From assembly GCF_036227405.1 (NCBI RefSeq), contig NZ_CP109473.1:1178001-1242000 (forward strand): 64,000 nt of DNA, read 5' to 3'. A model generated the notes under the pieces. That model did not search any database and was not told the origin of the DNA. It was given only the letters and a program-made list of their open reading frames with translations. Shown piece after piece: positions 52,915 through 64,000 of this stretch; position 1 is the stretch's first letter, and the number at the start of each line of letters is the position of its first letter. Made by a program: the position numbers and the translations under genes. The DNA is from Streptomyces sp. NBC_01460. GTDB taxonomy: Bacteria > Actinomycetota > Actinomycetes > Streptomycetales > Streptomycetaceae.

Positions 52915-53156
52915 GAAGCTATCGCCTGGCAAGGCTGCGTGCGTGTGCCTCGTCGTCCTGTCTCATCGGACCTCGACCAGTGCCACAGGAGTTCGACGAC
53001 GCCCATGCCGTTTCGTGGAAGCTCGAGCACCAGCTCGCAGATGAGACCGCGCACGCACACCAGGGCCCTCGCCGCCTCGTCACCGCCCAGCCCCCTGGCG
53101 GTCTGACGCCGCCGCTGTCGGAGGCCCCGGCTACGGCTGCCGGGTGAACGGATCGA

Positions 53157-53564
53157 ATGCACCAGCCGACGTTCCCGCCCACCACGGCGCACTGTTGCCT
53201 CTCCTGGGTGCCGACCAGGAGGTCATCGACTTCTCAGGAGCTGGATTGCGGGGTCCGGCTTGCCTCCGGAGCCCGGCTGGAACGGTTTGCGCGGGCGGGC
53301 TCAGGTGACGCGTTCTGCTTCGTAGGCGAAGGCGGAGAGGAACGCCCCGTGGTGTACGTCAGCCTCGACGGCGAGGCCGGACCGCTCGTGCTCGGGCTGC
53401 CGGAGTCGGTGCGGCTGTGTCTGGTGGCACCGTGGTGGCGGGATGCTCCCGGGGCCCTGGCCCGGCTGGTGGAGCTCTCCCGGGGGCCGATCGCCGCGGC
53501 CTGCCTCGTCGTCGGGTACGAGGGCGATCCACTCCATCCCCTGTTCGCCGGCACCCCCAGCTGA
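53157..53564 (+). pseudogene. Remnant of a SMI1/KNR4-like protein
   Basis: A 135-residue frame whose middle part (GSGDAFCFVGEGGEERPVVY, VSLDGEAGPLVLGLPESVRL) resembles the C-terminal region of SMI1/KNR4-like (SUKH) proteins. The first 30 residues look random, and a neighbouring frame (GALLPLLGADQEVIDFSGAG, 53178-53237) looks more protein-like, suggesting a frameshift near 53240. I read it as a decayed immunity-type gene; it could also be a short lineage-specific protein. Confidence 0.4.
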
Positions 53565-53678
53565 CTCTGGCTGACCGGCCGTCCGGGCCCGGAACCGTGT
53601 GTGGTCTGCCGGTTCGTAGTCGCCGAGCGGCTTGTTGTCACCGGTTCGGACCGGGTGCCGGGCAGACTGGGCTGATCG

Positions 53679-54191
53679 CTACGGAAGACGCCGAAGCTGA
53701 ACCAGGTGGAGCGAGGTCTCCGGATCCGGTTCCACATGCGCGGCACGAACCGAATAGCGACCTGGCCCCAGTTCCACACGTAGATGGCTATCCGGCTCCC
53801 ACTCGTCACCAGGCCAAGCCGAGTCGAACAAGACCACTGGCCCCGGCACGTACCGATGCCGCTCGGGCTCCCAGGCAGCATCAGCGAGAGCGGCATCAAC
53901 GCTGCCGAGAAGCTCCTCCTCCGACTCAGCGGCGCACCACCGCACGAACAGGTCACGCTCCGGGAGGACGGACGTCGAGGTGGGGTCATCACCGAGGACC
54001 AGGGCCTGCGACTGCCCGATCGCCACCAGGCCGGTATACCCGTCGACGCCGCAGGCCCTGCCGTCATCGGTTTCGGACTCATCGTTGTCTGCGCCGGACC
54101 ACGAAGACAGGACTGCTTCGGGCACAACGGTCAACGGCCCGCCACCGGACTCCACCTCCTCGACCGCACCTGGATCTGCGTACCTTGTCAT
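53679..54191 (-). CDS. Imm21-family immunity protein
   Basis: A 170-residue cytoplasmic protein that matches the Imm21 family: VESGGGPLTVVPEAVLSSWS (about residues 13-32), ACGVDGYTGLVAIGQSQALV, LGDDPTSTSVLPERDLFVRW, and GPVVLFDSAWPGDEWE (about 117-132). Imm21 proteins are predicted to neutralise polymorphic toxins, but no toxin gene is nearby. AT content is higher in its promoter region. No ribosome binding site is evident before the ATG. Confidence 0.75.
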   Translation of the reverse strand: MTRYADPGAVEEVESGGGPLTVVPEAVLSSWSGADNDESETDDGRACGVDGYTGLVAIGQSQALVLGDDPTSTSVLPERDLFVRWCAAESEEELLGSVDAALADAAWEPERHRYVPGPVVLFDSAWPGDEWEPDSHLRVELGPGRYSVRAAHVEPDPETSLHLVQLRRLP

Positions 54192-54290
54192 GCGAGGAAG
54201 CTACTGGCCGCCGTTTTTGACAACAACCACGGCCAGATGACACCTATACGTCCCGGCACACGGACGGGTCTGATCGTTTGACATCCGACC

Positions 54291-54563
54291 TTGCCGACCC
54301 GGGCCCGGTGCGGTCGAGGCAGGCTGGGAGTACTGGCCCGTCCGCGTCGTCACGCCCCTGACCACTTCGTACGGTTCGCCGACGACCGGGCCCGGGTGGT
54401 CGATGTCCGGTCCCTCAACCACCAGGACGGGCGGACGGGCGGACGGGCGGATACGCCCGAGCCGGTGTTCATGGCGGACGTCCGTCGGCCGGCCCGAAGC
54501 CGGCGCCGCCGTTCGGGGCGCGGGGCGGATATGGCGTACCGGCTGATCGATGTGTTCGCGTAG
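54291..54563 (+). pseudogene. Possible TnsA-like endonuclease fragment
   Basis: A 90-residue frame without a start region. PRRHAPDHFVRFADDRARVV-DVR resembles the core strand pair of TnsA-like nuclease N-terminal domains, and EPVFMADVRRPARSRR and YRLIDVFA resemble later blocks of the same proteins. About half of the domain is missing and a short GGACGGGCGGAC-type repeat interrupts it, so the gene is broken. The similarity is weak. Confidence 0.3.
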
Positions 54564-54722
54564 CCGTTGCCGTTACGGACCGGGGCCGAGCAGCTCGGCG
54601 GTCGGCTGCAGGTTCTTCCGGTGCTGTTCCACCTGACGTGATCCGGCCGTCTCAACGAAAGGCGCCACTCGCACGGGAAGCCGGAATTCAGCGACACCAT
54701 GCCCGAGCGGCGGCGAACCCCG

Positions 54723-55448
54723 TCACACGTCGCCGAGGAACCCAGGATCGGACGGCCCCATCTGCCGGGCGAAGTCCGCAGCGACGCCGATGATCTCGCG
54801 CATCGGCACAGGCCGCCGACTCGTGGCCGCGAGATCCGCACGGGCCTCCTCGGACCACAGGAACGGATACACAGAAATGCCCTGCGGAATGGCCAGGGCC
54901 GCAGCTTCCTCACGCCAGCCAGTCCATCGCAGCCCTTCGTAGAACGTCTCCGACTGGCCCGAGAGCAGCCAGGAGATCCATCCGGAGTGGCCCATTTCCA
55001 TCGCTTCCCACTCAAGGGTGTCGGGAGCGAAGTACGTCATCTGCCCAGGTGCCCCGGGCCGGCCCGCAGCTGCAGGATCGCCACCGTTCAGCGCGAAGAC
55101 CCCGCCGACGACGTCGTGGCCGACGATCAGACCTGTCGCGGGATGCCAGACCGGGTCGAAGTCCGCGGGGAAGCGGTTGACCTGCGCCAGACTCGGGAGC
55201 CCCCCACCCGTGACCGACCCCCCGCCGAACACACGCACCCACCCGTCGTCCACGAGCAGACCGCCGGTGTTCAACGCCAGAGCACCCAGCGCCGATCGCG
55301 CCGTGACCTGCATCTGCAGAAGGCATCGGCGACCCTCGTCGATGTCGGCAGACAACACCTGAACGGGCACGGAGCCCGCCGAAACCATCTTGCGAAGCTC
55401 CGGCCACGCCGGATCGTCCACGTGGACCAACTCGTCGATCTCTCGCAT
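54723..55448 (-). CDS. DUF2625-family protein
   Basis: A 241-residue cytoplasmic protein with the DUF2625 signatures: LVDDGWVRVFGGGSVTGGGL (about residues 65-84), PSLAQVNRFPADFD, and FYEGLRWTGWREEAAALAIP (about 170-189). DUF2625 is of unknown function and is scattered among bacteria, often near mobile or immunity-type genes. The ATG at 55448 is 191 bases from the divergent PhzF gene. The whole patch from padR to here contains no obvious metabolic gene. Confidence 0.8.
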   Translation of the reverse strand: MREIDELVHVDDPAWPELRKMVSAGSVPVQVLSADIDEGRRCLLQMQVTARSALGALALNTGGLLVDDGWVRVFGGGSVTGGGLPSLAQVNRFPADFDPVWHPATGLIVGHDVVGGVFALNGGDPAAAGRPGAPGQMTYFAPDTLEWEAMEMGHSGWISWLLSGQSETFYEGLRWTGWREEAAALAIPQGISVYPFLWSEEARADLAATSRRPVPMREIIGVAADFARQMGPSDPGFLGDV

Positions 55449-55639
55449 CCGAGGATGGTCGCACCCCTGCTCACCGCCTCATCGAGCGGGCTGGAGCACG
55501 CCGGGCATGATGCCGGCAGGCCCATACAAGAAATCCGACGTCGCACCCTGGCTGTGACGTGCACGGCCCCTCCATCCCAGGGCCGGTCATACCGAATTGG
55601 CCTTGGACCGCGCGGAACCGCCCGCCTACGGTCGGCCCC

Positions 55640-56461
55640 ATGAAGATCCGTATCGTCGACGCGTTCACCGACCGCCCCTTCGCCGGCAACCCCGCCGGAG
55701 TCGTGCTCCTGGACTCCGGCGCCTTCCCCGGAGCGGACCGCCTCCAGCTCGTGGCCTCCGAGGTCAACCTCGCGGAGACCGCCTTCGCCCATCCACTGCC
55801 GCCGGGCGGGGAGGCCGACTGGGCCCTGCGCTGGTTCACCCCGGCCACCGAGGTCGACCTCTGCGGGCACGCGACCCTGGCCACCGCCCACGTCCTGCAC
55901 ACCACGGGGGTCGCGAGCGGCACGGTGCGCTTCGCGAGCCGGTCCGGGGTCCTGCGCACCACGGCGCACGAGGACGGCACCCTGACGCTGGACTTCCCGA
56001 CGGCACCGCTCACACCCGCGCAGGCTCCGGCCGGCCTCGCGGATGCGCTCGGGGCGTCGCCCTTCTCCGTCCACGACACGGGGGAGCGCCTCGGCGACCT
56101 GCTGGTGGAACTGGCCGACGAAGCCACCGTGCGCGCCCTCCGGCCTGACTTCCGCGCGCTCACCGCCTGCTCCCGGCGGGGCGTGATCGCCACGGCTGCG
56201 TCCGCGGACCCCATGCGTGGGTACGACTTCGTCTCGCGCGGCTTCTTCCCCGGAGTCGGCATCGACGAGGACCCGGTGACCGGCAGCGCCCACACCGCCC
56301 TGGCACCCTTCTGGGCGGCCAGGTTCGGCCGCGACAGCCTCACCGGCCTCCAGGCGTCAGCCCGCTCGGGCCTCGTCCGTGTCTCGCTGCGCGGCGAGCG
56401 CACACTGCTGACCGGCAGCGCCGTCACGGTCATCGACGGGGAGCTCCTCGCAGGGCTCTGA
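55640..56461 (+). CDS. PhzF-family isomerase/epimerase-like protein
   Basis: A 273-residue protein of the PhzF family, with the diaminopimelate-epimerase fold. VDAFTDRPFAGNPAGVV begins the protein, NLAETAF contains the conserved catalytic glutamate (about residue 45), and TEVDLCGHATLATAH and GIDEDPVTGSAHTALAPFW complete the active site. PhzF itself isomerises a phenazine precursor, but most family members have other or unknown substrates. ATG at 55640. No phenazine genes are nearby. Confidence 0.92.
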   Translation: MKIRIVDAFTDRPFAGNPAGVVLLDSGAFPGADRLQLVASEVNLAETAFAHPLPPGGEADWALRWFTPATEVDLCGHATLATAHVLHTTGVASGTVRFASRSGVLRTTAHEDGTLTLDFPTAPLTPAQAPAGLADALGASPFSVHDTGERLGDLLVELADEATVRALRPDFRALTACSRRGVIATAASADPMRGYDFVSRGFFPGVGIDEDPVTGSAHTALAPFWAARFGRDSLTGLQASARSGLVRVSLRGERTLLTGSAVTVIDGELLAGL

Positions 56462-56546
56462 GCACGTGTGAGCCCCGCCCTCGGGCGCCGGGCGCGGGAG
56501 CAGCGGACCGCCGCGTGAGACGAACCCGCCTCACGGGGCGGCAGCC

Positions 56547-57326
56547 TCACGGGGTGGGCAGCCAGCCCACCTTCCCCGCGAGCAGCGCGTATCCGACGAA
56601 CGCCCCGATGTCGAGCAGCGCGTGCGCGACGACCAGCGGCCCGACCCGCCCCCAGCGCCTGTACAGCAGCACGAAGACGACGCCCATCACCATGTTCCCG
56701 ATGAAGCCGCCGATCCCCTGGTACAGGTGGTAGGAGCCGCGCAGCACGGAGCTGGCGACCAGGGCGGCCATCGGAGTCCACCCCAGCTGCCCCAGCCGCC
56801 GCAGCAGATAGCCCACGACGATGACTTCCTCCACGAGGGAGTTCTGCACCGCGGAGAGGATCAGGACGGGGAACTTCCACCACACCTCGGGCAGTGACTC
56901 GGGAACCACCGTCAGGTTGAACCCCCCGGCGCGCGCCGCCAGGTAGAAGGCCAGCCCCGCGCTGCCGATCCCCGCCGCCACCAGGGCGCCCCTGCCGAGG
57001 TCCCCCCACGGCCGGGTGCGGTCGAGGCCGAGGGTCCGCAGGCCGGCCCCTTCCCTCAGGAGCAGGTGAGCCACCAGCGCGACCGGCACCAGCGCCGATG
57101 CGATACCGAACAGCTGCCATGCCAGGTCCAGCCACGGGCGCCCAGGGGCGTACGACCCGTTCAGCGTCGCGGCCTGGTCCTTGAGGCCCCCCGGTTTCGT
57201 CAGCGACCCGATGAAGCTGATCAGGGCGGACACCCCGCTGGCCCCGAGTGAAAGAGCCAGTACGAGGAGCGTCTCCGACCGGAGGATCCGCCGGGGCACC
57301 CCCTCGTGAGGAATGGATTCAGCCAC
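56547..57326 (-). CDS. CPBP-family intramembrane protease-like protein
   Basis: A 259-residue integral membrane protein of the CPBP (Abi/CaaX protease) family. The three motifs are VEEVIVVGYLLRRL (glutamate pair, about residues 164-177), SSVLRGSYHLYQGIGGF (Arg and His) and HALLDIGAFVGY (His). Eight hydrophobic segments are visible. The GTG at 57326 is preferred, since GGAGG is 8 bases upstream of it; five codons further up a GTG lies within that site. Substrates are unknown; the glutamate-cysteine-ligase-like gene lies upstream on the same strand. Confidence 0.87.
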   Translation of the reverse strand: MAESIPHEGVPRRILRSETLLVLALSLGASGVSALISFIGSLTKPGGLKDQAATLNGSYAPGRPWLDLAWQLFGIASALVPVALVAHLLLREGAGLRTLGLDRTRPWGDLGRGALVAAGIGSAGLAFYLAARAGGFNLTVVPESLPEVWWKFPVLILSAVQNSLVEEVIVVGYLLRRLGQLGWTPMAALVASSVLRGSYHLYQGIGGFIGNMVMGVVFVLLYRRWGRVGPLVVAHALLDIGAFVGYALLAGKVGWLPTP

Positions 57327-57422
57327 GCGCCCCGCCTCCACCTGTACTTCTGCCGTCAGCCATGCGTCGTCATAGCTTGCCTGACGGCGTCGCGGAGGCG
57401 GGACACCGGGCGGGTCCTCCCC

Positions 57423-58928
57423 TCAGGGCGCGGGGAAGCCCACCGGCCAGGTGTGCACCGGTTCACCCAGCTGCATCAGTTCGCCGTAGCGCCGCGTGGT
57501 GGCCGCCAGCGCGCCCTCCCGCGCGAGGCCCGCCTCCAGGGCCCGGTGATACGTGTCGACCTGCCAGGAGGCCCCGTTCACACGGAGCCGGCAGCGCTCC
57601 TCGATGACGCCGAGGTAGCGGTCGCGGTCCGAGGGTTCGATGTTCCAGGCGTCGAGCCCCGCGGCCGCGAGCGGAAGCAGTTCGTCCCGTACGAGCTTGA
57701 CGGCGGGTACCTTCGCCACGCCGCCCGAACGGCCGGGGCGCGGCCAGAGCAGCTCGGCCTCGATCCCGTGGCGGCAGGCGGCGTCGAAGTTCTCCGCCGC
57801 CGCCTCGAAGGGCAGCTTGGTCCACACCGGCCGGGAGTCGTCGGCGAGCGCGCGCACCAGTCCGTAGTAGAAGGCGGCATTGGCGATCACGTCGACGACG
57901 GTGGGACCGGCCGGCAGGACCCGGTTCTCCACCCGCAGGTGGGGAACGCCGTCGGCCAGCCCGTAGACAGGCCGGTTCCACCGGTAGACCGTGCCGTTGT
58001 GCAGGACGAGTTCACCGAGAGCCGGCACTCCGCCCTCGTCGAGGACCTGCAAGGGGTCCTCCTCGTCACAGATCGGCAGCAGGGGCGGGTAGTAGCGGAG
58101 GTTCTCCTCGAAGAGCTCGTACGCCGAACCGATCCACCGCTCCCCGAACCAGGTCCGGGGGCGCACCCCCTGGTTCCGGAGCTCGGGCGGCCGCACGTCC
58201 GTGGCCTGCTGGAACAGCGGTGGCCTCGACTCACGCCACAGCTCCTTGCCGAACAGGAAGGGAGAGTTGGCACCGAGGGCGATCTGCACGGCGGCGATGG
58301 CCTGGGCGGCGTTCCAGACGTCCGCGAAGCGGTCGGGCGTCACCTGGAGGTGCAACTGGACGGACGTGCACGCCGATTCGGGGGCGATGGAGGCAGAGGT
58401 CGAGACCAGTCGCTCGACGCCTTCGATATCGAGCACGAATTCCTCTCCGCGCGCGGCCGCCATTTGATCGTTGAGGAGCGTGTAGCGGTCGACGTCCGAC
58501 AGGTTCGCCGAAACCACGTCGTCCCGTCCCAGGGTCGGCAGGATGCCGATCATCACGATCCCGGCGTCGACCTCCGCGGCCTTCCGGTGCGCATATGCGA
58601 GCCCGGTACGCAACTCCTCCGCCAGCTGATCGAATACCCGGCCGCTCAGCCGGTGAGGAAGAATGTTCACTTCCAGATTGAACATCCCCAGTTCCGTCTG
58701 GAAATCCCGGCTGGCGATGCGCTGGAGCACCTCCGCATTCCGCATCCTCGGCATGCCGTCCGAACCCGCGAGATTCAGCTCGATCTCGAGACCCATGAGA
58801 TTTCTGGGCCGATCGAACCTCCGCTCCGACAGGAGCCTCTCCAGCCCGGTCAGGCACCGGGTCAGCTTCTCGCGGTACGCCTGCCGATCGGACGGGGCAA
58901 AGGCGCCCGCCACGATCTTCTCGCCCAT
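57423..58928 (-). CDS. Glutamate-cysteine ligase-like enzyme (GCS2 type)
   Basis: A 501-residue ATP-dependent carboxylate-amine ligase of the GCS2 class. LMGLEIELNLAGSDG (about residues 44-58) holds the metal-binding glutamates, GMFNLEVNILPH follows, and TSVQLHLQVTPDRFADVWNA and HLRVENRVLPAGPTVVDVIA are other signatures. Actinobacteria use mycothiol, not glutathione, and such enzymes may make other gamma-glutamyl or amide products; EgtA of ergothioneine synthesis is a distant relative. No other ergothioneine genes are adjacent. The ATG at 58928 is close to GGGACCC; start uncertain. Confidence 0.85.
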   Translation of the reverse strand: MGEKIVAGAFAPSDRQAYREKLTRCLTGLERLLSERRFDRPRNLMGLEIELNLAGSDGMPRMRNAEVLQRIASRDFQTELGMFNLEVNILPHRLSGRVFDQLAEELRTGLAYAHRKAAEVDAGIVMIGILPTLGRDDVVSANLSDVDRYTLLNDQMAAARGEEFVLDIEGVERLVSTSASIAPESACTSVQLHLQVTPDRFADVWNAAQAIAAVQIALGANSPFLFGKELWRESRPPLFQQATDVRPPELRNQGVRPRTWFGERWIGSAYELFEENLRYYPPLLPICDEEDPLQVLDEGGVPALGELVLHNGTVYRWNRPVYGLADGVPHLRVENRVLPAGPTVVDVIANAAFYYGLVRALADDSRPVWTKLPFEAAAENFDAACRHGIEAELLWPRPGRSGGVAKVPAVKLVRDELLPLAAAGLDAWNIEPSDRDRYLGVIEERCRLRVNGASWQVDTYHRALEAGLAREGALAATTRRYGELMQLGEPVHTWPVGFPAP

Positions 58929-59420
58929 CGAAGGGTCCCTCCTCGAGTGGGCGGCCCGCGGCCCAGGCCGCTCGTATCACGATCGATAATGCCCCGACGA
59001 GATGATCCGTAACGCCCCCACGCCCCTCGGGTACCCAGTAGTCTGACGACTGAAGCCGGAGGCACATTCCGAAGGCATGGGGCATATGCAGGGTGCATGA
59101 CGGAGTTGCGCCGCGGAAACACCGGTGAGTTTGAGCCTACCGCCACATCGGGAAAGTTCCTGGCGACAGGGGTCGCGAGCGGCTCGAATCCACAGAAACC
59201 TCGCAATCCAAAGGCTCAGATCCACCTTGCGCGCAATACGCGGGACGGCTAGCCGAAACACCGTGTGAACATTTGTCGTATAAACTCTGCGAACGAGGCA
59301 GAGAGTTGACGCATCGGCCCGTCCGCCCCGTCACCGGCCTTCCTCTGGCCCCGCACGCCGACAGCGACGTCTGCACCCGCCCACGCACCACCGTGTCTCC
59401 GAAGTGAGAGGCAACCCACT
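58929..59420. other. Gene-free stretch between the ligase and a hypothetical gene
   Basis: About 490 bases, relatively AT-rich, with no frame that looks like a gene on either strand. It must hold the promoters of both flanking genes, which diverge. A small dyad CTCTGC-N7-GCAGAG lies at 59286-59304. Confidence 0.5.
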
Positions 59421-60035
59421 ATGCCGCTGCATGTTTCTCCGGCCCCCGCGCCCGCACTGCGCAGCGTTCTCGCGGCACTCGGTTCTCCCACCGCAGTCCG
59501 CGAGGCCCATACGCCCGCCCTCCGGTCCGTCCAGGGATCGCTGAGCCCCGAACTCCCGCTCCCCGTCCACGTACTGGACCGGATCGTGCCGAGCGACGCC
59601 GCACCCCGCACCCGCCTCGCCGGCTGGCGCTTCCTGATCCGCAGCGGCGAACGCGCCGTGGCCGCCGCGGACACCATGCTCACCGCCGACGGCTGGACCT
59701 TCTCGCACTTCTTCGAGGGCCCGTACATCACGTCCACCGAACTCGCCCTGCGCCAGGCGGAGTCGTCGACGACGTCCTACCAGCCGCGGCTGCTGTCCGT
59801 GCCCGGGCTGTACATGCTCACCCTGTGGCTGCACCACGACACCGAGGCCGACGCCGGCGGCGGGGCACTCGCACCGACCGACGTGCTGGTGCCCCTGGCA
59901 CCGGCTCCTCCGGGCATCACGGCCCACCGCCCCCACCGGGTCGCCGACCTGCTCCCGGTCATGAACCTGCGCCTCACCCCGGCACCCCTTCCGGACCTCC
60001 CCGAGGTCCCGGGTCTCCTCGGATCGCCCGCCTGA
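59421..60035 (+). CDS. Conserved hypothetical protein
   Basis: A 204-residue protein, Pro-rich at both ends, that I do not recognise. The core from about residue 60 to 135 (GWRFLIRSGERAVAAADTML, FEGPYITSTELALRQAESST, PGLYMLTLWLHHD) looks like a soluble alpha/beta domain. Codon use is fully Streptomyces-like, a terminator follows and it stands alone on its strand, so it is a real gene. Function unknown. Confidence 0.72.
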   Translation: MPLHVSPAPAPALRSVLAALGSPTAVREAHTPALRSVQGSLSPELPLPVHVLDRIVPSDAAPRTRLAGWRFLIRSGERAVAAADTMLTADGWTFSHFFEGPYITSTELALRQAESSTTSYQPRLLSVPGLYMLTLWLHHDTEADAGGGALAPTDVLVPLAPAPPGITAHRPHRVADLLPVMNLRLTPAPLPDLPEVPGLLGSPA

Positions 60036-60051
60036 CGCCTCCGCCGTCACC

Positions 60052-60080
60052 CGCCCCCGCCGAGCTCCTCGGCGGGGGCG
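60052..60080 (+). terminator. Terminator after the hypothetical gene
   Basis: A perfect 13-bp stem (60052-60064 against 60068-60080, arm CGCCCCCGCCGAG) with a three-base loop, 16 bases past the stop codon. Confidence 0.85.
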
Positions 60081-60324
60081 CGTCCGTACCCGGGCGGACT
60101 AGTCCGGTCAGGTCACCCCTGACCATCCGAACGGACAGTGCCGTCGGATTGAACCGTCCGGCCGGGTGATGCGTCATGGGAGGAGAACAGCAGCTGCCGC
60201 GAAATCCCTGCGGAGAGACGCCCGTAGGGCAACACTGGGAACGGACCGACTTGATACGGGGGCGGCCATGAACACATCGTCCAGCCGCAGGACACTCGAC
60301 TCAACGCAGCGAAAGAACCCACCC

Positions 60325-60531
60325 ATGTGCCAGCACCAGCCACCCTGCCCGTCCGCCGACTCCAACGACCGGGAAGCCGCGCGCCTGATGGCCCACCACC
60401 CGGAACAGGGCTGGAGTCTCCTGTGCAACGGCGTCCTGCTCTTCGAGGACACCGGTGAGCTGCTCCCGAACGGGCAGATCATCGCCCCGCACCGCTCGCT
60501 GAAGAGCGGTCAGGTGATGAAGGCCGCCTGA
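60325..60531 (+). CDS. DUF5999-family small protein
   Basis: A 68-residue protein with the complete DUF5999 pattern: MCQHQPPCPSADSNDREAAR, then LMAHHPEQGWSLLCNGVLLF and EDTGELLPNGQIIAPHR. Three cysteines and several histidines near the N-terminus may bind metal. The family is widespread in Streptomyces and of unknown function. The ATG at 60325 matches family N-termini; an upstream ATG at 60268 would add an unconserved segment. Confidence 0.88.
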   Translation: MCQHQPPCPSADSNDREAARLMAHHPEQGWSLLCNGVLLFEDTGELLPNGQIIAPHRSLKSGQVMKAA

Positions 60532-60548
60532 CCACGGCGGACGGAACA

Positions 60549-60582
60549 CGGGGGCCGGCCCGGAGAGCTCTCCGCACCGGCC
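60549..60582. terminator. Hairpin between DUF5999 gene and gcvP
   Basis: An outer 8-bp stem (GGGGCCGG against CCGGCCCC) encloses the palindrome CGGAGAGCTCTCCG. It can end transcription from both converging genes. Confidence 0.6.
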
Positions 60583-60601
60583 CCGACGCGTATCCGCGTG
60601 C

Positions 60602-63487
<2,886 letters not shown>

Positions 63488-63551
63488 GATGGAGGCCTCC
63501 TGGTCTGCCACGACCTGCGAGGGCGCCACGGCGTGGCTGCCCGAACGGCCT

Positions 63552-63766
63552 CCCCCTCTGTCATCTCGACCTGAGAGCTTCACCGGCACGCCCCGGGGCG
63601 TACCGGCTTTCACCGTCGGTGAGGGCGACACCCGTGACGGCACGTGCCGTACGGATCCCGACCTGCTTTCCAGAGTGACCTCGTCCGTGCGGTACAGGGG
63701 CCTGAGAGATTCCGGGGAGGAGTTGCTCCTTCGGCGCCCCCGGATCTCTCCGGAGGACTCTCCCGC
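63552..63766 (-). promoter_or_regulatory. Tandem glycine riboswitch upstream of gcvP
   Basis: Both aptamers read on the gcvP strand. Aptamer 1 runs from GCGGGAGAG (63766-63758) through CCGAAGGAGCAAC (63734-63722) to TCTCTCAGGC and the closing CCGC at 63689. Aptamer 2 runs from TCTGGAAAGCAGG (63674-63662) through GGTGAAAGCC (63614-63605) to CTCTCAGGT and GACAGAGG near 63555. It ends about 65 bases before the gcvP start codon. The core motifs match the known class well. Confidence 0.93.
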
Positions 63767-63908
63767 ACAGGGTCAGCAGCCGTGTTCCAGCCTACCAGCG
63801 GGGTCGGTGCGGGCCGTCTCGAGTGGCCGACGGCCCGGATCTGGCCTTTCGTAGAGCCTGTGGAGCAGTCGCGACCACCTGATGCAGTTGTGACCAGTGG
63901 GAGGCACC

Positions 63909-64000
63909 GTGCAGACCGACATCGATCCGCGCAGCCTGATCGGCCGCAAGGCCTTCGACCGTCGTGGTGCCAAGATCGGTACGGTGGACGAGGTCTATCT
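63909..64000 (+). CDS. PRC-barrel domain protein, N-terminal fragment
   Basis: The first 30 residues of a protein cut by the window edge, starting at GTG behind GGGAGG. LIGRKAFDRRGAKIGTVDEV is the opening of a PRC-barrel domain, found in many actinobacterial stress-related proteins. The gene diverges from the gcvP leader. Confidence 0.75.
   Translation, partial: MQTDIDPRSLIGRKAFDRRGAKIGTVDEVY

Noticed and set aside
55640..56461. Phenazine biosynthesis locus
   Set aside because: Only a PhzF-family protein is present and no other phz gene is seen.
58862..59391. Minus-strand frames of 84-114 residues upstream of the ligase
   Set aside because: No start signals, mixed composition and partial overlap with the ligase gene; not protein-like.

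Overview
This window is very GC-rich, densely coded DNA with few and short gaps, many GTG/TTG starts, strong GGAGG-type ribosome binding sites and many long shadow frames. The gene families point to a Streptomyces chromosome: a divergent second elongation factor Tu of the tuf3 type, MocR/PadR/TetR/IclR regulators, a DUF5999 protein, a Streptomyces-type fused nitrate reductase/flavoreductase and a tandem glycine riboswitch on gcvP. From memory, the gene content resembles the conserved region between tuf3 and gcvP in S. coelicolor. I saw no rRNA, tRNA, CRISPR array or intact insertion sequence.

Layout. 0-5.7 kb: sbcC (cut by the window edge) and sbcD, a YigZ protein, a CoA-binding protein, an AAC(3)-family acetyltransferase, and a divergent XRE-cupin regulator/EamA transporter pair. 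5.7-12.7 kb: left-handed-beta-helix acyltransferase, gamma carbonic anhydrase, DedA protein, thioesterase-like protein, a Pro/Gln-rich membrane protein, MFS exporter, spermidine-synthase-like protein and patatin. 12.7-17.3 kb: tuf3 with a structured leader, a VTT (TVP38) membrane protein, uppP and a secreted SGNH hydrolase. 17.3-25.7 kb: the 1393-residue nitrate reductase/flavoreductase fusion, a universal stress protein, a SnoaL-like protein, lnt and a Gfo/Idh/MocA oxidoreductase. 25.7-33 kb: a flavin monooxygenase and TetR regulator sharing a duplicated operator, a DinB protein, ung, a peptide-binding lipoprotein and two short-chain dehydrogenases.

33-41.3 kb holds the most interesting accessory material: an overlapping HipA-like kinase/DUF3037 pair, an orphan SUKH-like protein, and then aroM, an IclR regulator, an OPT transporter, a DUF917 protein and an M20 hydrolase. 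Two similar dyads, one before aroM and one before the transporter, suggest that the IclR protein controls both. The enzyme set would fit uptake and breakdown of a cyclic-amide, (thio)hydantoin-like or peptide compound; this is inference.

41.3-51.5 kb: a small protein with serine at every third position beside a 34-bp tandem repeat, a GlsB-type membrane protein, a P450, a Rieske lipoprotein, an FMN protein, and a LysR/MocR block with three EamA transporters. 51.5-55.5 kb: a Clp-N protein, PadR with a palindromic operator, then a patch of small immunity-like and broken genes (SUKH-like, Imm21, a TnsA-like fragment, DUF2625). 55.6-64 kb: PhzF, a CPBP protease, a glutamate-cysteine-ligase-like enzyme, two conserved small proteins, gcvP under a tandem glycine riboswitch, and the start of a PRC-barrel protein.
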